From contig NZ_JACHJK010000011.1 in NCBI RefSeq assembly GCF_014203595.1, forward strand, positions 248,001-312,000: DNA of 64,000 bases, given 5' to 3'. The position numbers and the translations under genes were made by a program. Under the pieces are notes generated by a model. That model did not search any database, was not told the origin of the DNA, and worked only from the letters and a program-made list of their open reading frames with translations. This DNA is from Streptomyces echinatus. GTDB taxonomy: Bacteria > Actinomycetota > Actinomycetes > Streptomycetales > Streptomycetaceae. This document shows positions 18,001-25,621 of this stretch, piece after piece (the stretch's first letter is position 1; each line of letters begins with the position of its first letter).

Positions 18001-18324
18001 CCGGGTGCTGTCGCCTACGGCCGGCCGGCGGGGCGGTGGTGCCTCGTGCGGGTGCGGTGCGCGCACCGCGTCGTCGAGGGCGGTCGTCACGGAGGGCGGC
18101 GCGCTCACCGGGGCCTCCCGGTGAGCGCCGCTCCCGGGTCCCGACGGTCCCGGTGTGCTGGGTGCGTGTGCCTGCGGCGGCCGCTGTGCCTGCGCTGGTG
18201 GTGACTGTGGTGGCTGGTGTGCCGGTCGCGTCGGCGCGCGGTCGTGCGCCAGGGTCGCCGTCGGCGGCTCCGCCGCGTCGGATCGTTCGTCCATAGGCCG
18301 TGCATCGCCCGTCGCCCCCCTCAC
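15088..18324 (-). CDS. cdgC: membrane PAS-GGDEF-EAL protein, probable diguanylate cyclase with degenerate EAL (CdgC type)
   Basis: A 1078-residue protein. Residues 1-105 are a Pro/Ala/His-rich cytoplasmic tail, about 110-460 hold roughly ten hydrophobic helices interrupted by a His/Pro-rich loop (355-402), and 470-580 are a PAS/PAC sensor (FRSLVQGSSDVIMIAAPNG). The GGDEF motif is intact at 678-682 and the inhibitory I-site RHGD is at 669-672, correctly five residues before it. The EAL domain (about 785-1025) has lost key residues: EAL reads SAQ (811-813) and the DDFGTGY motif reads DGFGSGY (931-937), so it should not hydrolyse c-di-GMP. By synteny this is the protein called CdgC in Streptomyces. 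GTG 18324 fits a leaderless promoter; ATG 18294 is an alternative. Confidence 0.85.
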   Translation of the reverse strand: MRGATGDARPMDERSDAAEPPTATLAHDRAPTRPAHQPPQSPPAQAQRPPQAHAPSTPGPSGPGSGAHREAPVSAPPSVTTALDDAVRAPHPHEAPPPRRPAVGDSTRLMEQLVLALVCAAYAVGAAFDWGTDQVALVMGDFGLSAAAGTAAVSCFLYARNRRVRFRSAWLLFALSSAMAALGNAVWGWYEVVLGRTVPSPSYADLFFLCFAPPAIVGLLVLAKRPVTRAGWICLGLDAWLIGGSLLTLSWSLALAQAARFDGSSVAHAALSLAYPLLDIALVSMVLALHFRRAPGNRTAVNTAIGALALTVMCDALFTSPLLHSSYRSGQLLDAGWFAGSLLLAYAPWAAPRRRGAQEPRPAGGHTRVVHEHLPGQRSTGHQHTTPPAQGGEHSRYPAGRPLSGSLAALTPYLAAAVCTLGILYNVLNGRRPDHVVLITAGAVVLALVIRQGIMLLDNITLTQELAQKENHFRSLVQGSSDVIMIAAPNGILRYVSPAAAGVYGRPAEELVGTELAGLIHPEDLGCVVHEVRRFLAASPLEEATTRIECRFRSGEGGWLNVESTVNRHHGGLIFNSRDVTERVRLQAQLQHNAEHDPLTDLPNRALFTRRVQQALSGRRATDRGAALRGTAVLFIDLDGFKAVNDTIGHQAGDELLIQAARRLQDAVRHGDTASRLGGDEFAALIAGDGTRDRAARERNILELADRLRMTLSQPYAIDGNDVRVNASIGVAFAEPGLGAGELLRNADLAMYRAKSAGKGRVELYKPQMQQDVVRKAELATRLRAALHDGEFALLHQPVVGLQNGRITAVSAQARWRSSQGVLFTPAEFLRVAEDGDKTAELDRWILQEAVERAAERATTGLVVPVAVRMSARRLLDRSMPLGSVEALLTRHGLPPGALVIELTETDPRVSLDELERRLTVLSRLGVRIALDGFGSGYAAITALRRLPVDILKLDRGLVDGLVESARLHKITSGLLRIAGDLGLQSVAEGVDLPEQVVALRAMGCTHGQGMAFAGPLDEYRLRRALGSGHYPVPHAPAEPVFAGGVREPKGVYTGGVPAVLGGGSALRSHSETPVPPT

Positions 18325-18332
18325 AAATCTGA

Positions 18333-18361
18333 AATATCCATCCCCGGCGCCGAACGGTCAG
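18333..18361 (-). promoter_or_regulatory. candidate cdgC promoter (leaderless)
   Basis: Minus strand: -35 CTGACC (18361-18356), 17-base spacer, -10 GATATT (18338-18333). The expected start point, seven to eight bases further, coincides with GTG 18324, which has no ribosome-binding site. Confidence 0.45.
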
Positions 18362-18398
18362 CGGCGCAGCCCCTGTCCGGGACGATACACCAGGATCG

Positions 18399-18411
18399 TC
18401 ACTCAGGGACA
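18399..18411. promoter_or_regulatory. BldD-like box upstream of the cdgC-type gene
   Basis: TCACTCAGGGACA matches the BldD consensus tnACnCAGnGTnA at every defined position except one (A for T). It lies about 75-90 bases upstream of the predicted start of the GGDEF/EAL gene. BldD is the c-di-GMP-bound developmental repressor of Streptomyces and controls several diguanylate cyclase genes. Confidence 0.5.
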
Positions 18412-18526
18412 TAGCGTCTCTACGCTCCGTGACGACCAGCGGTTATGCGGGTACGGGCCGCGTCCGAAAGATTGCGGAGGGTGGCGGATGATCCCTACCG
18501 CGTGGGCGAAGCCGGGTGTGAGCGAT

Positions 18527-19504
18527 TTACCGCCCGTTTGCTCCCACCGTCTCTGAGCCGGTGGTGAGGACCACGTTCCGCAGCGGTTCCCGGTGCACGA
18601 ACCGGGTCAGCTGGTCGACGAGCAACCGCTGGGCGCGCGGCAGGAACGCCGAGGACGGCCCGCCCACATGAGGGCTGATCAGCACGCCGGGCGCCTGCCA
18701 CAGGGGATGGCCCGGGGGCAGCGGCTCGGGATCCGTGACGTCCAGGGCGGCGGTGATCCGGCCCCGCTCCAGCTCGGCGAGGAGCGCCTTGGTGTCGACC
18801 ACGGGCCCGCGCGCGACGTTCACCAGCAGCGCGCCGTCCTTCATCCGGCCGAGGAAGTCGGCGTCGACGAGCCCCCGGGTGTCCTCCGTGAGCGGCGTGC
18901 AGAGGATCACGACGTCCGCGTCCGGGAGCAGTGAGAGCACATCGGTGATCGGATGCACCAGACCGCGCGCCGTGGTGCGCCTGGAGCGCGCGATGCGCGC
19001 CACCCGCGCCACCTCGAACGGTGCGAGCCGGTCCTCGATGGCGGCACCGATGGCCCCGTAACCGACGATCAGAACGTTCCGGTCGGCCAGGGACGGGCGG
19101 AATCCGCCCTCCCAGCGCTCCTGTTGCTGGGCGCGGACGAACCCGGGGACGCCACGCAGCGCGGCGAGGGTCAGCGTGAGCGCCAGCTCGGCCGTGCTGG
19201 TCTCGTGCACCCCGCGCGCGTTGCACAGCCGGACGCCGGGCGCGATCACCGACAGCCGCGCGGTGATGTCGTCCACGCCGGCGGTGAGCGTCTGGATGAC
19301 CCGGACGTTCGTCAGGTGCTCCAGCGGCCCCACCCTGACCGACAGCCGCTTCATGTACGGCACCACGTACACGGCGCACTCCGCCGGGTCACCGGGAAAC
19401 GGCTGGTCACCGTCGTCACCGCCGTCCCAGAACAGATAGCGGGGTCCCTCGGGCAGTCCCTCGATCTCCTCGGGCGGGATGGGCAGCCAGACGTCTGAAG
19501 TCAT
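18527..19504 (-). CDS. D-2-hydroxyacid dehydrogenase family protein
   Basis: A 325-residue NAD(P)-dependent oxidoreductase of the D-isomer 2-hydroxyacid family. The nucleotide-binding GYGAIGAAIEDRL (about 149-160) and the C-terminal catalytic blocks NVARGPVVDTKALL, ALDVTDPEPLPPGHPLW and SPHVGG (Arg, Glu and His) are complete. The N-terminus begins MTSDVWLPIPPEEIEGLPEG, shared with uncharacterised Streptomyces relatives. The substrate cannot be predicted; glyoxylate/hydroxypyruvate-type reductases are closest in shape. It is divergent from the aldo/keto reductase, with a 14-bp palindrome between them. Confidence 0.88.
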   Translation of the reverse strand: MTSDVWLPIPPEEIEGLPEGPRYLFWDGGDDGDQPFPGDPAECAVYVVPYMKRLSVRVGPLEHLTNVRVIQTLTAGVDDITARLSVIAPGVRLCNARGVHETSTAELALTLTLAALRGVPGFVRAQQQERWEGGFRPSLADRNVLIVGYGAIGAAIEDRLAPFEVARVARIARSRRTTARGLVHPITDVLSLLPDADVVILCTPLTEDTRGLVDADFLGRMKDGALLVNVARGPVVDTKALLAELERGRITAALDVTDPEPLPPGHPLWQAPGVLISPHVGGPSSAFLPRAQRLLVDQLTRFVHREPLRNVVLTTGSETVGANGR

Positions 19505-19522
19505 GCGAGGAGGCTATGTCAG

Positions 19523-19536
19523 GCACGCGCGCGTGC
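19523..19536. promoter_or_regulatory. 14-bp palindrome in a divergent intergenic region
   Basis: GCACGCGCGCGTGC is a perfect palindrome 18 bases before the hydroxyacid dehydrogenase ATG and 43 bases before the aldo/keto reductase GTG. It is a possible shared operator; low-complexity GC could also produce it. Confidence 0.3.
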
Positions 19537-19579
19537 AGAGGTTAGGTTGGTGGCCGGGCAGAGGGAGGTTCACGAGCAG

Positions 19580-20578
19580 GTGGAGCGCAGGACGATCGGC
19601 GCGGGGGGACTCGCGGTGGGGGCCGTCGGACTCGGATGCATGCCGATGAGCTGGGCGTACAGCGGATCACGACAGCGCGGTGACGAGTCGGTCAGAACCG
19701 TGCACCGGGCGCTGGACGTGGGCTGCGACCTCCTGGACACCGCTGACATGTACGGCCCGTTCACCAACGAGCTGCTGCTGGGCCGGGTGCTCAGGGAGCG
19801 GCGCCGGGACGCCTTCGTGTCCACGAAGGTGGGGCTGCTGGTGGGCGAGCAGCACGTCGTGGCCAACGGGCGCCCCGGTTATGTGCGGCGGGCCTGTGAC
19901 GCCTCGCTGCGCCGGCTGCAGACCGACGTGATCGACCTGTACCAGCTGCACCGGGCCGATCCCGAGGTGCCCGTCGAGGAGACGTGGGGCGCGATGGCGG
20001 ACCTGGTGCGGGCGGGGAAGGTGCGGGCGCTGGGCCTGTGCGCGGTGGGGGCGCGCGGCGGGCGCCGCTCGGGCGCCGGGCTGTACGACACGACGCTGCG
20101 CCAGTTGCAGCGGGTGCAGCAGGTGTTCCCGGTGAGCGCGATACAGGCGGAGCTGTCGGTGTGGTCCCCGGAGGCGCTCCGGGCGCTGCTGCCGTGGTGC
20201 GAGGCGCGCGGGGTGGGTTTCCTGGCGGCGATGCCGCTGGGCAACGGCTTCCTGACCGGCACGCTGACGCCGGGCGAGGGCTTCGAGCGCGACGACGTAC
20301 GCGCCCGGCACCCGCGGTTCACCGCCGAGATGATGGCGGCCAACCAGCCGATCGTCGCGGGTCTGCGGCGGGTCGCCCGCCGGCACGGCGAGCACGTCAC
20401 CCCGGCCCAGGTGGCCCTGGCCTGGGTGCTGGCGCAGGGCCGTCAGGTGATCGCGCTGCCGGGCACCAAGCGGGAGCACTGGGCCGCGCAGAACGCGGCC
20501 GCCGCCGGCCTGCGGCTGACCGAGCAGGACCTGGCGGAGGTGTCCCGGCTGCCGGCCGCCCAGGGGTCGTGGGACTGA
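19580..20578 (+). CDS. aldo/keto reductase
   Basis: A 332-residue TIM-barrel NADPH-dependent oxidoreductase of the YajO/AKR11-13 type. The catalytic Asp and Tyr lie in DLLDTADMYGPFTNE, the Lys in VSTKVG and the His in LYQLHRADP. NADPH contacts are in the late IALPGTKREHW strand. The frame is open upstream to TTG 19547, but GTG 19580 gives the standard family start ERRTIGAGGLAVGAVGLGCMPMSW and has GGGAGG eleven bases before it. Physiological substrate unknown. It is separated by about 100 bases from the next lipoprotein gene on the same strand. Confidence 0.88.
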   Translation: MERRTIGAGGLAVGAVGLGCMPMSWAYSGSRQRGDESVRTVHRALDVGCDLLDTADMYGPFTNELLLGRVLRERRRDAFVSTKVGLLVGEQHVVANGRPGYVRRACDASLRRLQTDVIDLYQLHRADPEVPVEETWGAMADLVRAGKVRALGLCAVGARGGRRSGAGLYDTTLRQLQRVQQVFPVSAIQAELSVWSPEALRALLPWCEARGVGFLAAMPLGNGFLTGTLTPGEGFERDDVRARHPRFTAEMMAANQPIVAGLRRVARRHGEHVTPAQVALAWVLAQGRQVIALPGTKREHWAAQNAAAAGLRLTEQDLAEVSRLPAAQGSWD

Positions 20579-20676
20579 GGTTCGCGCTCATCGGTTTCCC
20601 GGGAGCGGGAACCCGGCGGGCGCCGACGGTGTATGAGAGGGAGAGGGTGCCGTTCCACCGCTGCCTCGGAGGGACC

Positions 20677-21834
20677 ATGATCGTGCGATGTCGAGCCGTA
20701 CCGGCCGTGCTGGCCGCGACCGCCCTGCTGCTGACGGCCGGCTGCTCGTCCGGCGGCGGGGACTTTCCGGGCCGGCGGCCCGCCACCACGGCGTCCGGCG
20801 CCGCCGGTTCCGCGCGGAGCACCGAGTCGGCGGCCCCGGCCAAGGGGTCGGTGACGGTGTCGCGCACGGTGGCCGAGGGCCTGAAGTCACCGTGGGGACT
20901 GGCTCCGCTGCCCGGCGGCGGACTGCTGGTCTCCTCCCGCGACGACGGGACGATCACCCGGATCGACGAGAAGACGGGGACGAAGACCGTGCTGGGCACG
21001 GTCTCCGGGGTCTCCCCGGCCGGCGAGGGCGGTCTGCTGGGCATCGCCCTCTCCCCCGACTACGCCTCGGACCACATGATCTACGCCTACTTCACCTCGG
21101 CCTCGGACAACCGCATCGTGCGCATGCTCTACGACGAGCGGAAGCCAGCCGGTGAGCAACTGGGCGCCCCGGACACGGTGTTCAAGGGCATTCCGAAGGG
21201 GTTCATCCACAACGGCGGCCGGATCGCGTTCGGCCCGGACGGCATGCTCTACGCGGGCACCGGCGAGAGCGGGCAGCGGGGTCTGGCGCAGGACCGGAAG
21301 TCGCTGGGCGGCAAGATCCTGCGGCTGACCCCGGAGGGCGAGCCGGCGCCGGGCAACCCGTTCCCCGGCTCCCCCGTGTACTCCTACGGCCACCGGAACG
21401 TCCAGGGGCTGGCCTGGGACGACCGGCAGCGGCTGTTCGCCTCGGAGTTCGGGCAGGACACCTGGGACGAGCTGAACGCGATCAAGCCAGGCGACGACTA
21501 CGGCTGGCCGAAGGCCGAGGGCAGGTCGTCCGACGGCGGCTTCCACGATCCCCTGGCCCAGTGGCACACCGACGAGGCCTCCCCCAGCGGCATCGCCTAT
21601 GTGGACGGCGTGATCTGGATGGCGGGTCTGAAGGGCCGGCGCCTGTGGCGGGTCCCGCTGCGCGGCACGCAGGCCGCGGCGGCTCCGCAGGCCTTCCTCA
21701 CCGGCGCGTACGGCCGCCTGCGCACGGTGGCACCGGCGGGCGGCGACAAGCTGTGGCTGGTCACGAGCAACACGGACGGCCGGGGCGAACCGAAGAAGGG
21801 CGACGACCGGATCCTGGAGCTGCGGGTGAGATGA
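20677..21834 (+). CDS. secreted lipoprotein of the PQQ-dependent glucose/sorbosone dehydrogenase family
   Basis: A 385-residue exported protein. The signal peptide ends in a lipobox (LLLTAGC, Cys at about residue 20), so it is anchored outside the membrane, followed by a Ser/Ala-rich linker. From about 60 on it is a six-bladed beta-propeller of the GSDH/YliI type (LKSPWGLAPLPGGGLLVSSRDDGTITRID, GLLGIALSPDY, FIHNGGRIAFGPDGMLYAGTGE, HRNVQGLAWD, FGQDTWDELN). Family members are aldose sugar dehydrogenases using PQQ; whether PQQ is available to this host is not shown here. ATG 20677 has GGAGGG close upstream; GTG 20683 is an alternative. Confidence 0.88.
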   Translation: MIVRCRAVPAVLAATALLLTAGCSSGGGDFPGRRPATTASGAAGSARSTESAAPAKGSVTVSRTVAEGLKSPWGLAPLPGGGLLVSSRDDGTITRIDEKTGTKTVLGTVSGVSPAGEGGLLGIALSPDYASDHMIYAYFTSASDNRIVRMLYDERKPAGEQLGAPDTVFKGIPKGFIHNGGRIAFGPDGMLYAGTGESGQRGLAQDRKSLGGKILRLTPEGEPAPGNPFPGSPVYSYGHRNVQGLAWDDRQRLFASEFGQDTWDELNAIKPGDDYGWPKAEGRSSDGGFHDPLAQWHTDEASPSGIAYVDGVIWMAGLKGRRLWRVPLRGTQAAAAPQAFLTGAYGRLRTVAPAGGDKLWLVTSNTDGRGEPKKGDDRILELRVR

Positions 21835-21908
21835 GCGACCCGGCCGGGCGTAGCCGGTGCGTCGTCGTCCCGCCGTCGCCGCGGCATCGTGCGCCGCCGC
21901 GTCATCGC

Positions 21909-21990
21909 GGTGCCGGTGTCTCGTCACGCCGTGGCGTCGTCGGGGTGCCGGTGTCTCGTCCCGCCGTGCCGTCGTCGGGGTGCCGGTGCG
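21909..21990. repeat. 35-bp direct repeat, about 2.3 copies
   Basis: Copies start at 21909, 21944 and 21979, each opening GGTGCCGGTGTCTCGTC (the last copy truncated), with only two or three differences between full copies. It lies in the 207-bp non-coding gap after the sugar-dehydrogenase lipoprotein. No reading frame with a ribosome-binding site is seen. Confidence 0.75.
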
Positions 21991-22041
21991 GCAGCGTGCC
22001 GTGGTCGGCCGGGGGCCGTCCCGGCGGGTTCTGCGCCGGGC

Positions 22042-22236
22042 TCACCCGGCCACGGGGTCGTCCTCGTCACGCGGCCGTTCCGGCAGGCGTATCACCGCCT
22101 TTCCCGACGCCAGATCGATGGGGCCGCGGCCGGGATCGTTGTCGCCGACGTCCTCACGAGTCAGTTCCAGCCGGTTCTCCTCGTCCCGGGTGTGTTTGCG
22201 GCCGGGCGCGAACAGTTCCTCGAAGACGTTGAACAC
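22042..22236 (-). CDS. small conserved Streptomyces protein (DUF6191-like)
   Basis: A 64-residue cytoplasmic protein beginning MFNVFEELFAPGRKHTRDEENRLELTREDVGDNDPG and ending in a charged tail. I recognise the FEELFAPGRKH...LELxRxDVGDxDPGRGPIDLxSGKxVI pattern as a short family found across streptomycetes (DUF6191, from memory). No function is known. The GTG start has a very strong ribosome-binding site (AAGGAGGGGGAG), which supports real expression. It lies downstream of the LuxR-type regulator on the same strand, separated by a strong hairpin, so it may be transcribed from its own promoter. Confidence 0.75.
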   Translation of the reverse strand: MFNVFEELFAPGRKHTRDEENRLELTREDVGDNDPGRGPIDLASGKAVIRLPERPRDEDDPVAG

Positions 22237-22270
22237 GGCTCCCCCTCCTTGCCGGTTCTCTCCAGCCTAC

Positions 22271-22324
22271 GGTCTGCCGTCCGGATCGGGCCGGGCCGAT
22301 CCGGCCTGATCCGAACGGCAGACC
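22271..22324 (-). terminator. terminator after the LuxR-type regulator
   Basis: Outer stem GGTCTGCCGT / ACGGCAGACC (10 bp, perfect), one mismatch, then CGGATC / GATCCG. It is positioned eight bases after the regulator stop and upstream of the small DUF6191-like gene. Confidence 0.75.
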
Positions 22325-22331
22325 TGGGGTG

Positions 22332-25300
22332 TCACCCCCGCGTCCCGGCGGCGAGCGTCCCGGCCACGAACAGGCCCAGCCGGTGCGCCACCGCCGCCGC
22401 CTCGCCCCGGCCCGAGACGCCGAGCTTGCCCAGGATGTTGGAGACGTGGACGCTCGCGGTCTTCGGGGAGATGAACAGCTCCTCGGCTATCTGGCGGTTG
22501 GTGCGGCCCGCCGCGACCAGGCCGAGGACGTCCCGCTCCCGGTTGGTGAGGCCGAGCGCCGCTGCCGGGTCGGCGGGATCCGCCGCCCGCCCCGCGGCAC
22601 CGGTCAGGGTGAGGCGGGCGCGCTGGGCGAGCCGGGCGGCGGCGTCGGCGAGGGGGCGGGCGTCGAGGTGGGCGGCGACCGCCGCGGCCAGCCGGAGCAG
22701 CTCCACCGCGCGGTCGCGCTCGTCGTCACCGCCCTCGGCCAGCAGCGCCGCGGCGAGCCGGTGGCGGACCCGGGCGAGGTCGTACGGGCGGTCCAGGCAC
22801 TCGAAGGCGGTGACCACGGGCGACCAGGTGTCGGCGGTGTCCGTGCCCTCGGCACGCAGCAGCTCGGCGCGGGTCCAGTGGTCGTAGGCCCCCCAGAGGG
22901 GGGCTCCGGTGGTCAGCTTGCGCACGGCCCCGGCGAGGCGGTCGAGGATCCCGGCGCGCTCGGGTCCGGCGGCGGGCAGGGTGCGGGCGTCGGCCTCGGC
23001 GGTGGCGGCGGCCAGCAGCAGCGGCCAGCCGTAGCGGTGGGAGCCGGGCGGGAAGCCGGCGTCCAGCGCCTTGAGCAGTTCGGCGCGGGCGTCGTCGATG
23101 CGGCCCTCGGCGGCGGCGATCCCGAGGGCGATGCGGGCCAGGGGCAGGGAGCTCTGGGCCACGAGGTCGTGGGTGCCGAAGCACGCACGGGCGGTGGCGA
23201 GCTGCCGACCGGCCTCGGCGACGTCACCGCGGGCCAGGGCGAGATGGGCGAGCTTCAGCGCGCCCGCGCCGCGGGGCTTGGCGCTGTGGCCGACCCGGGC
23301 CGCGTACACGGCGGCCTCCGCGGCCTCCTGCCACTGGCCCGTCGAGTACAGGGCGTCGGACAGGTTGCCCCAGGCCCAGGCCTCGGAGTCCAGCAGTCCG
23401 TACTTACGGGTGAAGGCGATGCCCTCGCGCAGGATGGCGGCGGCCTCCCGGTCGCGGCCGACGGCCTGCATCTCGGAGGGCAGGTTCACATAGGCGCGTC
23501 CCGCGACGTTGTGCGCGCCCTCGGCGAGGGTGTCCGCCAGGACCTGCCCCATCTCCGCGAGGCCGGTCTCCGTGTCGCCGGAGTCCACCTTCAGGCCGCC
23601 CAGGGTGAGGCGGGCGTGCAGTTCGATGTCCCGGGCGCCGACCATGCGCGCGTATTCCACGGCCCGCTCGGCGGCGGCGACGGCCTCGGGGCCGGGCCGG
23701 TGCAGCATGGACCAGTTGGCGGCGAGGGCCAGCACCTCCGCGTGCACCTCGGAGGGCGGCAGGCCGCGCACGAGGTCCTGGGCGGTGGCGAGTTCTTGCC
23801 GGCCGTCGCCGCGGGCCTGGGCCTGGACCAGCCGCGAGCGCTGCGCCCAGAACCAGGCGGCGCGCAGCGGGTCCGGCTCGTCGTCCAGGAGACGCAGCGC
23901 ACGCTTGGTGATCTTCAGTGCCCGTTCGCGTTCGCCACCGAAGCGGCCGGCGACGGCCGCCTCGGCCATGAGGTCGAGATAGCGCAGCGGGGTGGTGGCC
24001 GGGTCGCAGCCGCAGGGCGGGTAGGCCTCGGTGCAGTCAGCCGGGCGCAGGGCGGAGCGCACCTCCTCCGGTGCGCCGTCCCACAGTTCCATCGCCCGTT
24101 CCAGCAGCCCGAGTTGCTCGGTGTAGGCGTGCCGGCGGCGGGCGACGACGGCGGCGGCCAGGACGGCGGGCAGGGCCTTCGCGGCGTCGTGGGCGTGGTA
24201 CCAGTAGCTGGCCAGACGCATCACGCGCGCGTCGGCCGGGACGAGTCCGGGCTCGGCCTCCAGGGCCTCGGCGCAGCGGCGGTTGAGCCGGGAGCGTTCG
24301 CCGGGCAGCAGGTCGTCGGCCACGGCCTCGCGGACCAGGGAGTGCCGGAAGCGGTAGCCGTCGCCGGCCCGGGTGACGGTGAGGATGTTGGCGCCGACGG
24401 CGGCCCGCAGCGCCTCGATGAGGTCGTCCTCGGTGAGCTGGGCCACGGCGGCGATCAGCCGGTACTCCACCGTGGAGCCGCCCTCGGCGACGATCCGGGC
24501 GACTCGCTGGGCGCTCTCGGGCAGCGCCTCGACCCGGACCAGGAGCAGGTCGCGCAGGGAGTCGGTGAGTCCGGTGCGGTTGCCCTCGCAGGCGGCGACG
24601 GCGAGTTCCTCGATGAAGAAGGCGTTGCCGTCGGAGCGTTCGTAGATCTCGTCCACCTGGGCGGGGTCGGGTTCGGCGGCGAGGATGCCGGCGATCTGGC
24701 GGCCGGCCTCCTCGCGGGTGAAGCGGGCCAGTTCGATGCGGCGGACGGTGCGCAGCCGGTCCAGTTCGGCGAGCAGGGGGCGCAGCGGGTGACGGCGGTG
24801 GATGTCGTCGGAGCGGTACGTGGCGAGGACGAGGAGGCGGCCGGCGCGCAGGGTGCGGAAGAGATAGGCGAGCAGGTGGCGGGTGGAGGCGTCGGCCCAG
24901 TGCAGGTCCTCCAGGACGAGCACGACGGTGTGGCCTGCGGCGACCCGCTCCAGCAGCCGGGCGGTGAGTTCGAACAGGCGGGCCAGGCCCTGTTCGCCGT
25001 GGCGGCCGACGGCGGCCTCGCCGAGGTCGGGCAGCAGCCGGGCCAGTTCCTCCTCCTGACCGGCCGCCGCGGCGGCGAACTCCTCGGGCAGGGCGTCGCG
25101 CAGGGCGCGCAGCGCGGTGGAGAAGGGGGCGAAGGGCAGCCCGTCGGCGCCGATCTCCACGCAGCCGCCGACGGCGACGACGGCGCCCCGGCGGGCCGCG
25201 GCCGTGGCGAACTCCTCCACGAGGCGGGTCTTGCCCACGCCCGCCTCACCGCCGAGCAGCAGCGCCTGCGGCTCGGCCGCGGCGGCGCCGGCGAGCGCGT

Positions 25301-25376
25301 CGTTGAGCGTGGCCAACTCGTCGGCGCGGCCGACGAACACGGGACTGACGGACCTGGTCTCCACGGGCCCGAGCAT
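22332..25376 (-). CDS. large LuxR-family ATPase regulator (LAL/AAA-TPR-HTH)
   Basis: A 1014-residue STAND-type regulator. The N-terminal AAA ATPase has Walker A GEAGVGKT at 43-50 and a Walker B-like VVLVLEDLHWAD, the middle is several hundred residues of alpha-helical TPR-like repeats, and the C-terminus is a LuxR helix-turn-helix (LTNRERDVLGLVAAGRTNRQ then ELFISPKTASVHVSNILGKL, about 945-1000). A CGC-containing short insert (PPCGCDPATT) sits in the helical part. Such proteins activate transcription on sensing a ligand with ATP bound; the inducer and target are unknown. The frame is open further upstream through a (Pro-Thr)n repeat, but ATG 25376 (MLGPVETRSVSPVFVGR) is the conserved start. 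Confidence 0.9.
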   Translation of the reverse strand: MLGPVETRSVSPVFVGRADELATLNDALAGAAAAEPQALLLGGEAGVGKTRLVEEFATAAARRGAVVAVGGCVEIGADGLPFAPFSTALRALRDALPEEFAAAAAGQEEELARLLPDLGEAAVGRHGEQGLARLFELTARLLERVAAGHTVVLVLEDLHWADASTRHLLAYLFRTLRAGRLLVLATYRSDDIHRRHPLRPLLAELDRLRTVRRIELARFTREEAGRQIAGILAAEPDPAQVDEIYERSDGNAFFIEELAVAACEGNRTGLTDSLRDLLLVRVEALPESAQRVARIVAEGGSTVEYRLIAAVAQLTEDDLIEALRAAVGANILTVTRAGDGYRFRHSLVREAVADDLLPGERSRLNRRCAEALEAEPGLVPADARVMRLASYWYHAHDAAKALPAVLAAAVVARRRHAYTEQLGLLERAMELWDGAPEEVRSALRPADCTEAYPPCGCDPATTPLRYLDLMAEAAVAGRFGGERERALKITKRALRLLDDEPDPLRAAWFWAQRSRLVQAQARGDGRQELATAQDLVRGLPPSEVHAEVLALAANWSMLHRPGPEAVAAAERAVEYARMVGARDIELHARLTLGGLKVDSGDTETGLAEMGQVLADTLAEGAHNVAGRAYVNLPSEMQAVGRDREAAAILREGIAFTRKYGLLDSEAWAWGNLSDALYSTGQWQEAAEAAVYAARVGHSAKPRGAGALKLAHLALARGDVAEAGRQLATARACFGTHDLVAQSSLPLARIALGIAAAEGRIDDARAELLKALDAGFPPGSHRYGWPLLLAAATAEADARTLPAAGPERAGILDRLAGAVRKLTTGAPLWGAYDHWTRAELLRAEGTDTADTWSPVVTAFECLDRPYDLARVRHRLAAALLAEGGDDERDRAVELLRLAAAVAAHLDARPLADAAARLAQRARLTLTGAAGRAADPADPAAALGLTNRERDVLGLVAAGRTNRQIAEELFISPKTASVHVSNILGKLGVSGRGEAAAVAHRLGLFVAGTLAAGTRG

Positions 25377-25467
25377 CGCATGATGCCGGGACGGCCCGGC
25401 ACCGGTTTTCCACAGGTCGCGTGTGATGGTCATACCGGCAGGCCCGGCCGTCTCGGCATTCGGCCGA

Positions 25468-25503
<36 letters not shown>

Positions 25504-25535
25504 AGAGCGGCGGGGGCAGCGGCAGGCAAAGGCGA

Positions 25536-25574
25536 CAGGGCCGTACGGCTCCGCTGGAGAGCCGTACGACCCTG
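25536..25574 (-). terminator. hairpin after the 63-residue gene
   Basis: 15-base arms with a single mismatch (CAGGGCCGTACGGCT paired to AGCCGTACGACCCTG) 48 bases downstream of the small gene's stop. Likely terminator. Confidence 0.65.
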
Positions 25575-25621
25575 TGGCCCCGAGCGCCCGACCCCCGTGC
25601 GGCCGCTCTCCGCCCCCGCGG

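Noticed and set aside
15220..18204. 994-residue plus-strand frame opposite the GGDEF/EAL gene
   Set aside because: Shadow frame; the minus-strand protein has clear PAS, GGDEF and EAL blocks.
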